From: Paenibacillus radicibacter
Lineage (GTDB): Bacteria > Bacillota > Bacilli > Paenibacillales > NBRC-103111
Assembly: GCF_024721995.1 (NCBI RefSeq)
Contig: NZ_JANQBC010000001.1
Coordinates: 248,001-312,000, forward strand
Reading direction: 5' to 3'
Length of the DNA: 64,000 bases
Shown here piece by piece: positions 16,290 to 23,666 of the stretch. Within the stretch, counting starts at the first letter, position 1. Every line of letters starts with the position of its first letter. A program made the translations under genes and the position numbers. Under the pieces are notes generated by a model. That model saw only the letters and a list, made by a program, of their open reading frames with translations, did not search any database and was not told the DNA's origin.

Positions 16290-17171
16290 CTATACTGTCA
16301 TTCCGTTCCTTACCTCATTCCAAGCTTTATAAAATTCAGAAAGAGACTGATATCTTTGATTCCTGTCGGCATCTATTGCTTTACATGCAACTTGATAGAG
16401 TTCATGACTGGCTTCCCATTTCTCGAATGACCTATCAAGCTCTCCCCCTAACAAGACAAAAGCTGATGCTCCCATATTGAATACATTCGTTCGACTATCA
16501 ATTGCAGCCCCTAATTCATATTCTTCAGGAGACATAAACCTAGATGAGCCCCACATCCTGCCCATTGAATTTATGTATGGTTTCTTCTCATAAAAATCAA
16601 TATCACATATTCTTGTTTCATGACGATTAAAATCATAAAGTATACTGCCATCATAAAAGTCGATGGCTACATAACCTTTGGATTCGATAAATACGTGAAA
16701 CGAGAATAATTTGTCTAGTGATTCCATTCTTTGTTGGAGCGTCAATCGCTTGTATTTATAAAATGGAGAATTCGGATCAATGTATTTGGCTGGTGGAGGA
16801 TAAATCCAATGGGGATGGAGGTTCTCACCTTCGAACCAATCGAACACCGCCACATACCCAGCATCGACTTTAAAATGATCAAGTAAATTGATCACATTCG
16901 GATGTTTCAAATCATTATATACGGGAATGGCTCTTATCAACCTCGCAGCAGCATCTGTAGAATCACCACTATAGTTAAGTGTCTTTACACCTGCAAATTT
17001 AACAAACTTCTTTTGCCCGCCTTGTTCCACTCCAAAGCAAATATTGCCGGAATCTTGTTCATCGAATACGACAAATACACAGCCCAAATTCGTCAACCAA
17101 TTAAAACAAACTTTTTCCTTTAGACTAAATGAGACTTTATCAATATGGTATGTAACAATTTGTTCGGTCAT
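16290..17171 (-). CDS. Protein kinase-like protein
   Basis: A 293-residue eukaryotic-type kinase fold. The catalytic loop is YVAIDFYDGSILYDF, where the HRD-type Asp is kept but the usual Asn is Ser. The DFG-equivalent is CDIDF, the activation segment ends WGSSRFMSPEE (the APE motif), and the C-lobe contains NVFNMGASAFVLL. An N-lobe Lys appears in KKFVKFAG. Altered loop residues leave activity uncertain; it could be an active small-molecule or protein kinase or a pseudokinase. The start is taken at 17171 (AGGGGA 4 nt upstream) because the 32 upstream codons lie inside repeat C. It forms one cassette. Confidence 0.72.
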   Translation of the reverse strand: MTEQIVTYHIDKVSFSLKEKVCFNWLTNLGCVFVVFDEQDSGNICFGVEQGGQKKFVKFAGVKTLNYSGDSTDAAARLIRAIPVYNDLKHPNVINLLDHFKVDAGYVAVFDWFEGENLHPHWIYPPPAKYIDPNSPFYKYKRLTLQQRMESLDKLFSFHVFIESKGYVAIDFYDGSILYDFNRHETRICDIDFYEKKPYINSMGRMWGSSRFMSPEEYELGAAIDSRTNVFNMGASAFVLLGGELDRSFEKWEASHELYQVACKAIDADRNQRYQSLSEFYKAWNEVRNGMTV

Positions 17172-17214
17172 AATTTCCCCTATTCTTTTTAAATTTCCGT
17201 CCTTACAAATGTTT

Positions 17215-17395
17215 CGTATAACGTTTTGTGTATTCATGCACCCCATAGGCTTAAAGGACGTTATCAATCGGGTTGCTTAGCCACTTAGTCTTGCATCTGC
17301 CTGATTCAGCTTTTTCGAAAGTACCGCGGGCAGACCCAGGAAGCATCTGCGACCGCGGCATGAATATGATGTTATACGATGTTCATTGACTTCTT
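17215..17395 (-). repeat. Cassette repeat (attC-like), copy C
   Basis: Left CGTATAACGTTTTGTGTATTC at 17215 and right GAATATGATGTTATACGATG near 17363-17382; the outer arms pair as TATTCATGC with GCATGAATA and CGTATAAC with GTTATACG. The interior carries CCGCGGGCAGACC and a second CCGCGG that can pair. It lies 38 nt past the stop of the GNAT gene at 17416 and 46 nt before the kinase-like start. Confidence 0.8.
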
Positions 17396-17415
17396 TGAAT
17401 AACTAATCGATTCAT

Positions 17416-17859
17416 TTAAGTCAAAAGACGAACCACTTCACCGTCAATTAATTCTTTACTTACTCTTTCAAATCCCAGAGATTCATATAGATTGCCTGCA
17501 ACTGTATTCTCGAGTCTATGTCCTATCATAATTCTTTGGCAGTCCAATGTTTCTTTCATTAATTCTATCAATAGCTTCATCGATTGTTTTCCATGCCCTT
17601 TTCCCTGATACCTTTCATCAATCATCAGTGCTGGAATCCAATAGTTACCCTCATTATCTAGTATCTTACAATATACAATAAAACCTATAATATCCTCACT
17701 TAAATAAATTGCCATCGGCTCGAAGTCAGTCACATACTTAGATTCAGCAATCCAATATACTATTGGGGCTGGGAATACTTTCTTTTGATCTTTTGTTACT
17801 TCCAATTGTGTGCAGTTGTACCAGTTATCAACCGATACAGGCATCAAACTAATTACCAT
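17416..17859 (-). CDS. GNAT acetyltransferase, BltD/PaiA-like polyamine type
   Basis: A 147-residue acetyltransferase whose N-terminus (VSVDNWYNCTQLEVTKDQKK, then VFPAPIVYWIAESKY) resembles the diamine/spermidine N-acetyltransferases of the BltD type. The acetyl-CoA loop is RYQGKGHGKQSM and the C-terminal helix-strand is NLYESLGFERVSKE. The likely reaction is acetylation of a polyamine or similar amine, inferred from family resemblance. The ribosome site AGGAGGAATC is 5-7 nt upstream. A short leader ORF and a hairpin able to compete for this ribosome site lie immediately upstream, so translation may be inducible. Confidence 0.83.
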   Translation of the reverse strand: MVISLMPVSVDNWYNCTQLEVTKDQKKVFPAPIVYWIAESKYVTDFEPMAIYLSEDIIGFIVYCKILDNEGNYWIPALMIDERYQGKGHGKQSMKLLIELMKETLDCQRIMIGHRLENTVAGNLYESLGFERVSKELIDGEVVRLLT

Positions 17860-17863
17860 TTTA

Positions 17864-17917
17864 GATTCCTCCTAGTCAAGTTACACAGAGGAATCACTTA
17901 ATCATTCCTCTGTGTTA
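17864..17917 (-). promoter_or_regulatory. Candidate translational attenuator hairpin before the BltD-like gene
   Basis: On the coding strand ACACAGAGGAAT (17915-17904) and ATTCCTCTGTGT (17894-17883) form a perfect 12-bp stem right after the leader stop codon. The second arm with its next base, GATTCCTC, is also complementary to GAGGAATC in the ribosome site (17871-17864). The two pairings are mutually exclusive, as in leader-controlled resistance genes. No T-run follows, so it is not a terminator. Confidence 0.55.
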
Positions 17918-17971
17918 AATCAAAACACCTCTTAAATCACTGTTGGTTTTATTCACATTTATATTTTTCAT
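17915..17971 (-). CDS. 18-residue leader peptide ORF
   Basis: ATG at 17971 is preceded by AAAGGAG at 9 nt and encodes MKNINVNKTNSDLRGVLI before a TAA. The stop codon overlaps the base of the hairpin described above, and the main GNAT gene starts 55 nt later. A well-spaced ribosome site on such a short ORF, located between the cassette boundary and the enzyme gene, fits a regulatory leader peptide. Expression and stalling are inferred. Confidence 0.5.
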   Translation of the reverse strand: MKNINVNKTNSDLRGVLI

Positions 17972-18032
17972 ACCACATCACTCCTTTCATGCTATTTGAT
18001 CTTTCATGTTTTATTAGACAATTCCTATGAAT

Positions 18033-18180
18033 TTCGAATAACGTTATTGTATTCACGGCTTCTCACCATCTTAAGCCACAATGTCGCTGCCTCCATGCGG
18101 TTAGGTAGTGCGGATGTGTCCGGCTAGGGTAAATAGCCTATTCGTGAATAGGTGTTATAGGATGTCAAAGCCTTCTTTGG
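18033..18180 (-). repeat. Cassette repeat (attC-like), copy D
   Basis: Left CGAATAACGTTATTGTATTC at 18035 and right TTCGTGAATAGGTGTTATAGG ending at 18161, followed by the conserved ATGTCAAAGCCTTC tail. The internal stem is CACCATCTTAAG with GGTTAGGTAGTG. With copy H it forms a subtype whose interior reads GTCGCTGCC...GCGGATGTGTCCGGCT. Confidence 0.8.
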
Positions 18181-18197
18181 CCACTAACACCAACCAT

Positions 18198-18761
18198 TTA
18201 TTTAACTAGAGCGTAGATATGTGTATCTCTTATCTGACTCTTATCTGATGATAAATCTTCACATCTTAATGTTCCTTCTAATTGAAAACCTAATCTTTCT
18301 GGAATCGCCTTACTCTTGTAATTTAAAGTATCACAACGAATTTCTACTCTTCTAGCCTTCAACTCTGTAAAGGCAAAATTGGTTATTCCTTGAACGGCTT
18401 CAGTCATATACCCCTTTCCACTCACACGTGAATCAACCCAGTATCCGATTTCAAATTTACGTATCTCCCAATCTGGCTTGTTCAATCCAGATAAACCAAT
18501 GAATTGATTCGTATCTTTATCAAATATCAGAAGTCTAAGTTCTTCTCTCTTAATAAACTTTACATATGATTCTCGTAGGATTGCTTCGATAGACTGTTCA
18601 GTAAATTCGTTCTGTGCAAAAAGCGATAACCACTCCTTGAGCTCATTAATCGATGACATTATACTCTCATATACTACCTTGCCATCACCAGGTAGAGGTG
18701 TTCTAATCAATAACCTTTCAGTTGTAAATTGGTTTGGAAAATCTATAAGTATTGGATTCAT
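18198..18761 (-). CDS. GNAT acetyltransferase (RimJ/RimL type)
   Basis: A 187-residue enzyme with the RimL-like start FTTERLLIRTPLPGDG, the acetyl-CoA loop region GYWVDSRVSGKGYMTEAV near residue 115 (SGKGYM in place of the common RGKGYA), and the end AIPERLGFQLEGTLR. The family acetylates protein N-termini or small amines; the target here is unknown. It shares a cassette with the CPT-like gene upstream, from which it is separated by 53 bp containing a half repeat. Its stop lies 37 nt from repeat D. Confidence 0.87.
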   Translation of the reverse strand: MNPILIDFPNQFTTERLLIRTPLPGDGKVVYESIMSSINELKEWLSLFAQNEFTEQSIEAILRESYVKFIKREELRLLIFDKDTNQFIGLSGLNKPDWEIRKFEIGYWVDSRVSGKGYMTEAVQGITNFAFTELKARRVEIRCDTLNYKSKAIPERLGFQLEGTLRCEDLSSDKSQIRDTHIYALVK

Positions 18762-18779
18762 TTTATAATCCCCTCTGTA

Positions 18780-18814
18780 TTAGTGAATATGTTGTTATCT
18801 GATGGATACGCCTT
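18780..18814 (-). repeat. Half cassette repeat between two genes
   Basis: AGTGAATATGTTGTTATCTGATGGATACGCCTTC at 18781-18814 matches the right arm, core and tail of full repeats (GTGAATA, TTGTTAT, GCCTTC). The rest of the repeat is absent, so two cassettes appear to have been fused by deletion. Confidence 0.6.
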
Positions 18815-19411
18815 CTATGAAACACTAACATTTCTTTTACTTAATTTCTTAAATACCGAGTATTCCTTATTGGACTTAATAAAACTTAATATTTTTTCAG
18901 CACATTCTGCCGGACTCAATTCTTCCGTATTTACTTCGATGTCATATTCATCAATACAATATACTTTGTTGAACTGTGAAGCTGCTAGCCCAATATTTCT
19001 ATCTCCTCTTGATTTCTCTCTTCTTATGAGTTCTTCTTTCGAGCATATTACACCTACAAATAATGTAGGCTGATCGAAAAATTGATCAAGACACTCATTA
19101 AACCTCTTGTCATTGTCGATTACAGTATCTGCTATTACATTCAAACCCATTTCTGAAAATAATTTAACTGTCGCATAGTACACTGAGATTATGGGATCAA
19201 AAAGTATTTGTCCGACAGCTTGATCATCTACTTCTCTCGTAGGTTCAACATCTGAAAATTTATTATTAATAAATTCATTGTAATTATTATAAAAATCATC
19301 TACTGATAAATGATGAAAAAGAATCTCTTTCTGATTTGTCAGTTCAATAGAAATACTAGTCTTTCCTGCACTTGAAGTTCCGTTTATCAACACAATGATT
19401 CCTTGCTTCAT
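18815..19411 (-). CDS. Chloramphenicol phosphotransferase-like P-loop kinase
   Basis: A 198-residue P-loop protein with Walker A GTSSAGKTS at residues 11-19. The acidic segment HLSVDDFYN lies near residue 35, a core strand LNVIADTVIDND near 100, and a lid region REKSRGDRNIG near 140. This order is that of the CPT-like family, which phosphorylates chloramphenicol in its founding member; other members act on unknown substrates. MKQGIIV at 19411 is used because GAGGG lies 8 nt upstream and because the earlier codons form that ribosome site. It follows repeat E by 40 nt. Confidence 0.78.
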   Translation of the reverse strand: MKQGIIVLINGTSSAGKTSISIELTNQKEILFHHLSVDDFYNNYNEFINNKFSDVEPTREVDDQAVGQILFDPIISVYYATVKLFSEMGLNVIADTVIDNDKRFNECLDQFFDQPTLFVGVICSKEELIRREKSRGDRNIGLAASQFNKVYCIDEYDIEVNTEELSPAECAEKILSFIKSNKEYSVFKKLSKRNVSVS

Positions 19412-19448
19412 TCGAATCACCCTCACATATAAGATTTATGTATCTTTC

Positions 19449-19630
19449 AGATAACGTTGATGTGTTCACGAACCAGAAAGGCTTAAAGGAGCATAGCAAC
19501 TGGGTCCGTCAGGACTTAGCCTAGCAAGGTTGTCTGACTGATTCCACTTCCCCCGAAATTCCTCGTGCAGACCAAGAGACGCAAGTCCCGAAGTGTAGAT
19601 ACGGTGTTAACTGAAGTCAACGACTCCCTC
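19449..19630 (-). repeat. Cassette repeat (attC-like), copy E
   Basis: Left core GATAACGTTGATGTGTTCACG at 19450 and right core GTGTAGATACGGTGTTAACTG ending near 19613, then GAAGTCAACGACTCC. The internal stems AAAGGCTTAAA/TTAGCCT and GTCTGACTGA with GTGCAGAC are present. It is separated from the OLD nuclease gene by about 310 bp that contain a gene fragment. Confidence 0.8.
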
Positions 19631-19818
19631 GAAATACTATTCAAAATTCACTTTTGCGAATCACCATTCACATACTTCTTGAACTACATTCAAACATATA
19701 ATAATCAGTTTCCTTGTCTATCTTCCAATCATATTTCAACATTTTTTTGATTGGGCTACATTACAATCTTATTTAAATCAGTTATATTTTCTTTATTTAT
19801 GAAATACTAAGTGGTTTT

Positions 19819-19912
19819 CTACTGGAAGAACTCTTCAAAGTCCTCCGAAAGACTGCGTAAGAGCCGTTGCAAAATATTGTACAAATTAAATTCAAGGGCC
19901 CCTCAGATAACC
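19819..19912 (-). other. Orphan C-terminal coding remnant after a half core site
   Basis: Reading from the OLD gene stop towards repeat E there is a GGTTATCTGAG segment (19912-19902) like the core found just before cassette genes. It is followed by 27 codons ending ILQRLLRSLSEDFEEFFQ and a stop at 19819. It has no start codon or ribosome site. It looks like the tail of a deleted cassette gene; the family is not recognised. The remaining 19631-19818 shows no feature. Confidence 0.35.
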
Positions 19913-19939
19913 TAATCTAACTTTCACTGGTTCAATATT

Positions 19940-21697
19940 CTATTCTATATTACATTCGAAAGCTTTTTGGAAAACTGTCTTCCATGATTCAGGGATTTCA
20001 CTTTTTTCTTTCCATTTGCTTGTTTCTGAATGAGTTTTAAATGGTTTATCACTACTAGGCGCTTGATATCCTAAGCACTCCTCCAAGCATTCCTCCAACA
20101 TAGATACACAAGCAGGATTTCCGATAGCAGTTGCAATAGGGAGGTTGAATTTCTCTGCTCCAGCCACACCTTTATCACGATCGTGGATAACATATAGGGG
20201 AACGCTAAGTTTTTTCAGATACTTTACTAAAGGTATTATTGCTGCTTTTCCTCTTGCTTTTATAACTTGTGTTTTTGACAGAATATCTTTTCTTGTAGTA
20301 GCATCAAGCAACTTTAATGTATTTTTTATAGCAATGACCTCGGAATCCCCTTCTACAATGACACATCTATCAGCAAAGAAAATTCGCGATAATTCGTCAT
20401 CAAAAGTCTTGACCATCTTCAATAATTCCTTTTCTTCCGTCTCTAATTCCTTTACAGCATCATTCAAGCCATAATTGAATGATTTGGTATATCCGTTAGA
20501 ATCAGTGTACAGTTTGGTCAAACTTAACCAATCTTTTGACAGATCTATCATCCATGGGGAATGAGTTGAACAAATAATTTGATCAGTTTCACCCAAGGAG
20601 TAAATCGTATCCCTCAAAAGATTTGCCGCTGCAGGATGCAAATAGATTTCAGGTTCTTCAAAAGCAACTAACAATGGCCTAGTTTTAGCTTCTCCCAATG
20701 CTTTTAAGTGCGAGTGATATCGAAGCATAGAGAAAATACCAGTTCTCACCAAACCAGTTCCTTGCTTCTCCGCACTTGTATTAACATTAGAGAACATTTC
20801 GACATCATACCTTGGTTTCAATACACTATTTAAATCTTGAAGAGAAGGATTTATTTTAATTCCACAACCCGGAAATACTTCATCAATAACTGAATTGACA
20901 TCCGCACATAATCCACTTATCAATGAACTACTATTATCCGGAGACATTACCGTTTGTAGTTCGGTAAGTTGACCTTGAATTGTAGTAGCCAATTCATTCT
21001 GAGACAACAAATCTTCAAACAAAATCCCTAGGCATTCACCTAGTAATGTTTTATTTCCATCCGCTTTTCCTATATCATCAACATTGGCATAAGATGGTAT
21101 ATGAACCAATCGTGTTAATTTCGAAGCAACATTACTAGCAATCCCACCAGGATTCTCGATATACTCAGGTTCCGATTCAAAATTCCAAACAACAGCATCC
21201 TCTATAATGAATTCCCACCCTGATGATAGCTTTCCATTTGAGGGTTTTGGTCCAAATAAATCTGTCAACATATCTTCTCTGAAACCAAGTTCTATTAAAT
21301 CCTTCCACTTGCTCACATTCTCAAACTCTTCTTTGATTGTGTAGTGGTATTGTAGTGTCCATATTTTAGCCTTAGTCGAGCCTATATCAAATGTTTTTTT
21401 ATATATGTATTGTCCATCTATTACCCTACCTTTGAATCCTCTTGATTTCGCAGTAGTCGCATCAATATCTGTGAAATAGCCACAAATCTCAATCTCCTTT
21501 TCTCTTTGCCCATCCGAGAGTACCCTAAAATCATCTGGCTTTATAGTATTACTAAGAGAAAGTAAAGCCTCAATTGCTTTAATAACAGATGTTTTTCCTA
21601 CATTATTCGGACCAATAATAAAGGATGCTGTATTAAAATTTAGGTCAACATACTCAATCCTACGAAAATTTTTAATTCCAATTCTTGATAGTTTCAT
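19940..21697 (-). CDS. OLD-family ATP-dependent nuclease (AAA ATPase plus TOPRIM)
   Basis: A 585-residue OLD-type protein. Residues 1-40 contain FRRIEYVDLNF and Walker A GPNNVGKTS (29-37). The C-terminal part of the ATPase has the Walker B region LLVAFEEPEIYLHP and the switch STHSPWM. A TOPRIM domain follows from about residue 442, with IVEGDSE (Glu449) and HDRDKG (about 505), the metal site for DNA cleavage. Family members act in phage exclusion and DNA processing; GajA of Gabija is related. No UvrD-like partner is adjacent, so a stand-alone class 1-like protein is most likely. GGAGAA precedes the ATG, which lies 30 nt after repeat F. Confidence 0.87.
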   Translation of the reverse strand: MKLSRIGIKNFRRIEYVDLNFNTASFIIGPNNVGKTSVIKAIEALLSLSNTIKPDDFRVLSDGQREKEIEICGYFTDIDATTAKSRGFKGRVIDGQYIYKKTFDIGSTKAKIWTLQYHYTIKEEFENVSKWKDLIELGFREDMLTDLFGPKPSNGKLSSGWEFIIEDAVVWNFESEPEYIENPGGIASNVASKLTRLVHIPSYANVDDIGKADGNKTLLGECLGILFEDLLSQNELATTIQGQLTELQTVMSPDNSSSLISGLCADVNSVIDEVFPGCGIKINPSLQDLNSVLKPRYDVEMFSNVNTSAEKQGTGLVRTGIFSMLRYHSHLKALGEAKTRPLLVAFEEPEIYLHPAAANLLRDTIYSLGETDQIICSTHSPWMIDLSKDWLSLTKLYTDSNGYTKSFNYGLNDAVKELETEEKELLKMVKTFDDELSRIFFADRCVIVEGDSEVIAIKNTLKLLDATTRKDILSKTQVIKARGKAAIIPLVKYLKKLSVPLYVIHDRDKGVAGAEKFNLPIATAIGNPACVSMLEECLEECLGYQAPSSDKPFKTHSETSKWKEKSEIPESWKTVFQKAFECNIE

Positions 21698-21722
21698 ATT
21701 TATTCTCCTCTGTTTGTTGAAT

Positions 21723-21881
21723 TCAGATAACGTTTATGTATCTACGAACCATCACTGCCTTAAAGGAGCGTAGCGACTTGTCGCGATGCGGTTAGGCTGT
21801 GCAGGATTGTCTTACTCTTCTTCGAAATCACTCCTGCAGACGAGGTCGTTAGGCTGAAGCACAGATAGGTGTTATACGAAG
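21723..21881 (-). repeat. Cassette repeat (attC-like), copy F
   Basis: Left core GATAACGTTTATGTATCTACG at 21726 and right core CAGATAGGTGTTATACGAAG ending at 21881, directly against the stop codon of the next gene. The internal stem is CACTGCCTTAA with TTAGGCTGTG, different in sequence from copies B, E, G and I but preserving pairing. It combines the GGAGCGTAGCGAC phrase with the GCGATGCGGTTAGG phrase of D and H. Confidence 0.8.
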
Positions 21882-22445
21882 TTATATTCTCCACTGAGCT
21901 TCTTTCAGAATTTCCAGTTCTTTAAAAATTTCGTTGAATAATGTTTTTGATTTTTGGACACTTATTCTGCCGTCAACGAAATAACCTTCCTCATTAACTA
22001 TTGTTGATGTAGCATCTGCTATTGATTTGCCTTCTTCTCCTAATGGTCTTATAAAATCTCCCTGTTTTCTGCCTTCATTCTTATGGTATTCAATTTCATG
22101 TTCTCTCATATTTCTTACTTCTCTAATATAAGGCAACTCATTATTTATTCTATTAATTATATTCTGCATTTCATTAAAATAAGACTTGCACTCTATAAGC
22201 CATACAAGTGCTTTATTAAGTGCAATTACAAAGTAATACTCTTCAAGTCTAGACATATCCGAAACGTGGTCCATTCTTTGTCTATCATTGGAACTAAAGC
22301 TACTAATATCCCTAATTTCCTGAAACAAGCTAATTATTTCATCATTAGATTCCAGTATTCTATCACTTTCGATAATTACTCCTTTACACCATATTCTTGC
22401 ATTATCTAGAGCAAATAAAGATTTTTGTTTTTCTTCATTTATCAT
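21882..22445 (-). CDS. Unknown helical protein with a HEPN-like Rx4H motif
   Basis: A 187-residue, mostly helical protein without a family I can name. The segment IREVRNMREHEIEYHKNEGRKQG at about 107-129 contains R-N-M-R-E-H (Arg111, His116), the spacing of the Rx4-6H motif of HEPN ribonuclease domains, set in a helical context with long helices before it (ALNKALVWLIECKSYFNEM). HEPN toxins and effectors occur in toxin-antitoxin and defence loci; the assignment here is tentative. The stop codon touches repeat F and the start lies 38 nt after repeat G, so it is a clean single-gene cassette. Confidence 0.55.
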   Translation of the reverse strand: MINEEKQKSLFALDNARIWCKGVIIESDRILESNDEIISLFQEIRDISSFSSNDRQRMDHVSDMSRLEEYYFVIALNKALVWLIECKSYFNEMQNIINRINNELPYIREVRNMREHEIEYHKNEGRKQGDFIRPLGEEGKSIADATSTIVNEEGYFVDGRISVQKSKTLFNEIFKELEILKEAQWRI

Positions 22446-22480
22446 CTTTTGTACTTCCCTTGTTAGATTTATTGTAATTT

Positions 22481-22644
22481 CGTATAACGTTCGTGTATCT
22501 ACGAACCCGAGAGGCTTAAGGTACGCACGCGCCGGGTCCGACGGACTTAGCCTAGTAGGGTAGTGAGTTGAAATAGCTACCCTGCCTACCTCTTCTTGCG
22601 AACCAAGGGCAAAGCCCGCAGCGTATATACGGTGTTAGGCTAAG
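22481..22644 (-). repeat. Cassette repeat (attC-like), copy G
   Basis: Left core CGTATAACGTTCGTGTATCTACG at 22481 and right core CGTATATACGGTGTTAGGC ending near 22640, adjacent to the stop of the next cassette gene. Internal stems: CCCGAGAGGCTTAA with TTAGCCTAGTAGGG, and GGTAGTGAG... with GCTACCC; GGGCAAAGCCC forms a small hairpin. Confidence 0.8.
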
Positions 22645-23426
22645 TTACCTTCTTGCATCTATCAGTTCTTCTTCAAAATCTCTAATAATGTTTTTATACT
22701 CTAATGAAAATATCTCAAACAGACTTTCCAGTGAGATAATCACTCCTCCGCATGCAGTAAATAAGGTATCTTTAAGATTGAGGTCACTAGGAAAAATATT
22801 AAAACCTCGTAATCCGTTTTCCTCATCTAAATCCAAATACTTCTCTAATGTTCTAATATCTGCATGAACCTCACTATTGAGCACCTTATATGCAAAAGCA
22901 TAATAGTTTAATAGATTAGTTTCTTAGCCCATTCATGTACTTTAATATCTCTAATGTCTTTTTCTTTATTAAATGATCGCAATTCTTCATACATTTCCTT
23001 GTCTAACTTTTTTCTTATTTCTCCATAAGTATTTTCAGCATCTTTATCAAAGATGAGTTTAAGAAGTTGTTCTCTTTTCTTATAGTCAGTTTTAATAAAG
23101 TTATTTATTTCTTTTTCATCTTCTGAGATTGCTTTAAGTACAAACAGAGATTCTATTAAAGTCCTCGTAAGAATTTTAGATTCGCTTTCAAGACCTAACT
23201 TACTCAATATTATGATTGACTGAAAACAGTTTAAAATTTTTAAAAATAGAGAAGCGCTTAAAACATGTAGAATATTGTTGTTATTTATATCAAATTCAAA
23301 TTTTACTTTATGTGAAAATTTATTAACGTCAAAACAAACATCAAATATTTTCCTATGTTTATTCACGATCTCATTTGAAATACTTTCAATCTGAATGCCT
23401 AAAAAACCATTTTGATCGAATTACAT
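22645..23426 (-). pseudogene. DUF5677-like protein gene, doubly disrupted
   Basis: The best start, ATG 23426 with AGGAG 6 nt upstream, is followed immediately by TAA and then by an open frame (FDQNGFLGIQIESIS, NEIVNKHRK). The frame stops again at 22908 after EWAKKLIY. A one-base insertion there would join it exactly to the downstream frame NLLNYYAFAYKVLNSEVHADIRTLEKYL, which ends at 22645. The signatures RTLIESLFVLKAI and SEVHADIRTLEKYL match the DUF5677 family. Two lesions in one gene between two repeats suggest a decayed cassette. Internal starts (GTG 23366 and GTG 22884) could still give partial products. Confidence 0.72.
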
Positions 23427-23454
23427 GTTGTACTCCTTTGAATAAAGATAATTT

Positions 23455-23660
23455 CGCATAACGTTCTTGTATTCACCACGTCCCACCACCTTAAGCCACA
23501 GAGTGGCGACCGCGACGCGGTTAGGTGGTGCGGATGTGTCCGGCTGCTCCCGCTTCCTCGAAACTGAAATACCTCTCTAATTCCACCTCTAACTCCTGCC
23601 AGACCGAGGGAGAATGCCCGATGCGTGAATATTTTGTTAGCGAAGTTGCAGCCTTCTTCG
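23455..23660 (-). repeat. Cassette repeat (attC-like), copy H
   Basis: The longest copy. Left core CGCATAACGTTCTTGTATTCACC at 23455, right core GCGTGAATATTTTGTTAGCG ending near 23642, then AAGTTGCAGCCTTC. The internal stem CACCACCTTAA/TTAGGTGGTG is perfect and the interior resembles copy D (CGGATGTGTCCGGCT). Confidence 0.82.
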
Positions 23661-23666
23661 ATGACT

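Noticed and set aside
17883-17915. Hairpin before the BltD-like gene as an intrinsic terminator
   Set aside because: No T-run follows on either strand, and its arm matches the ribosome site instead.
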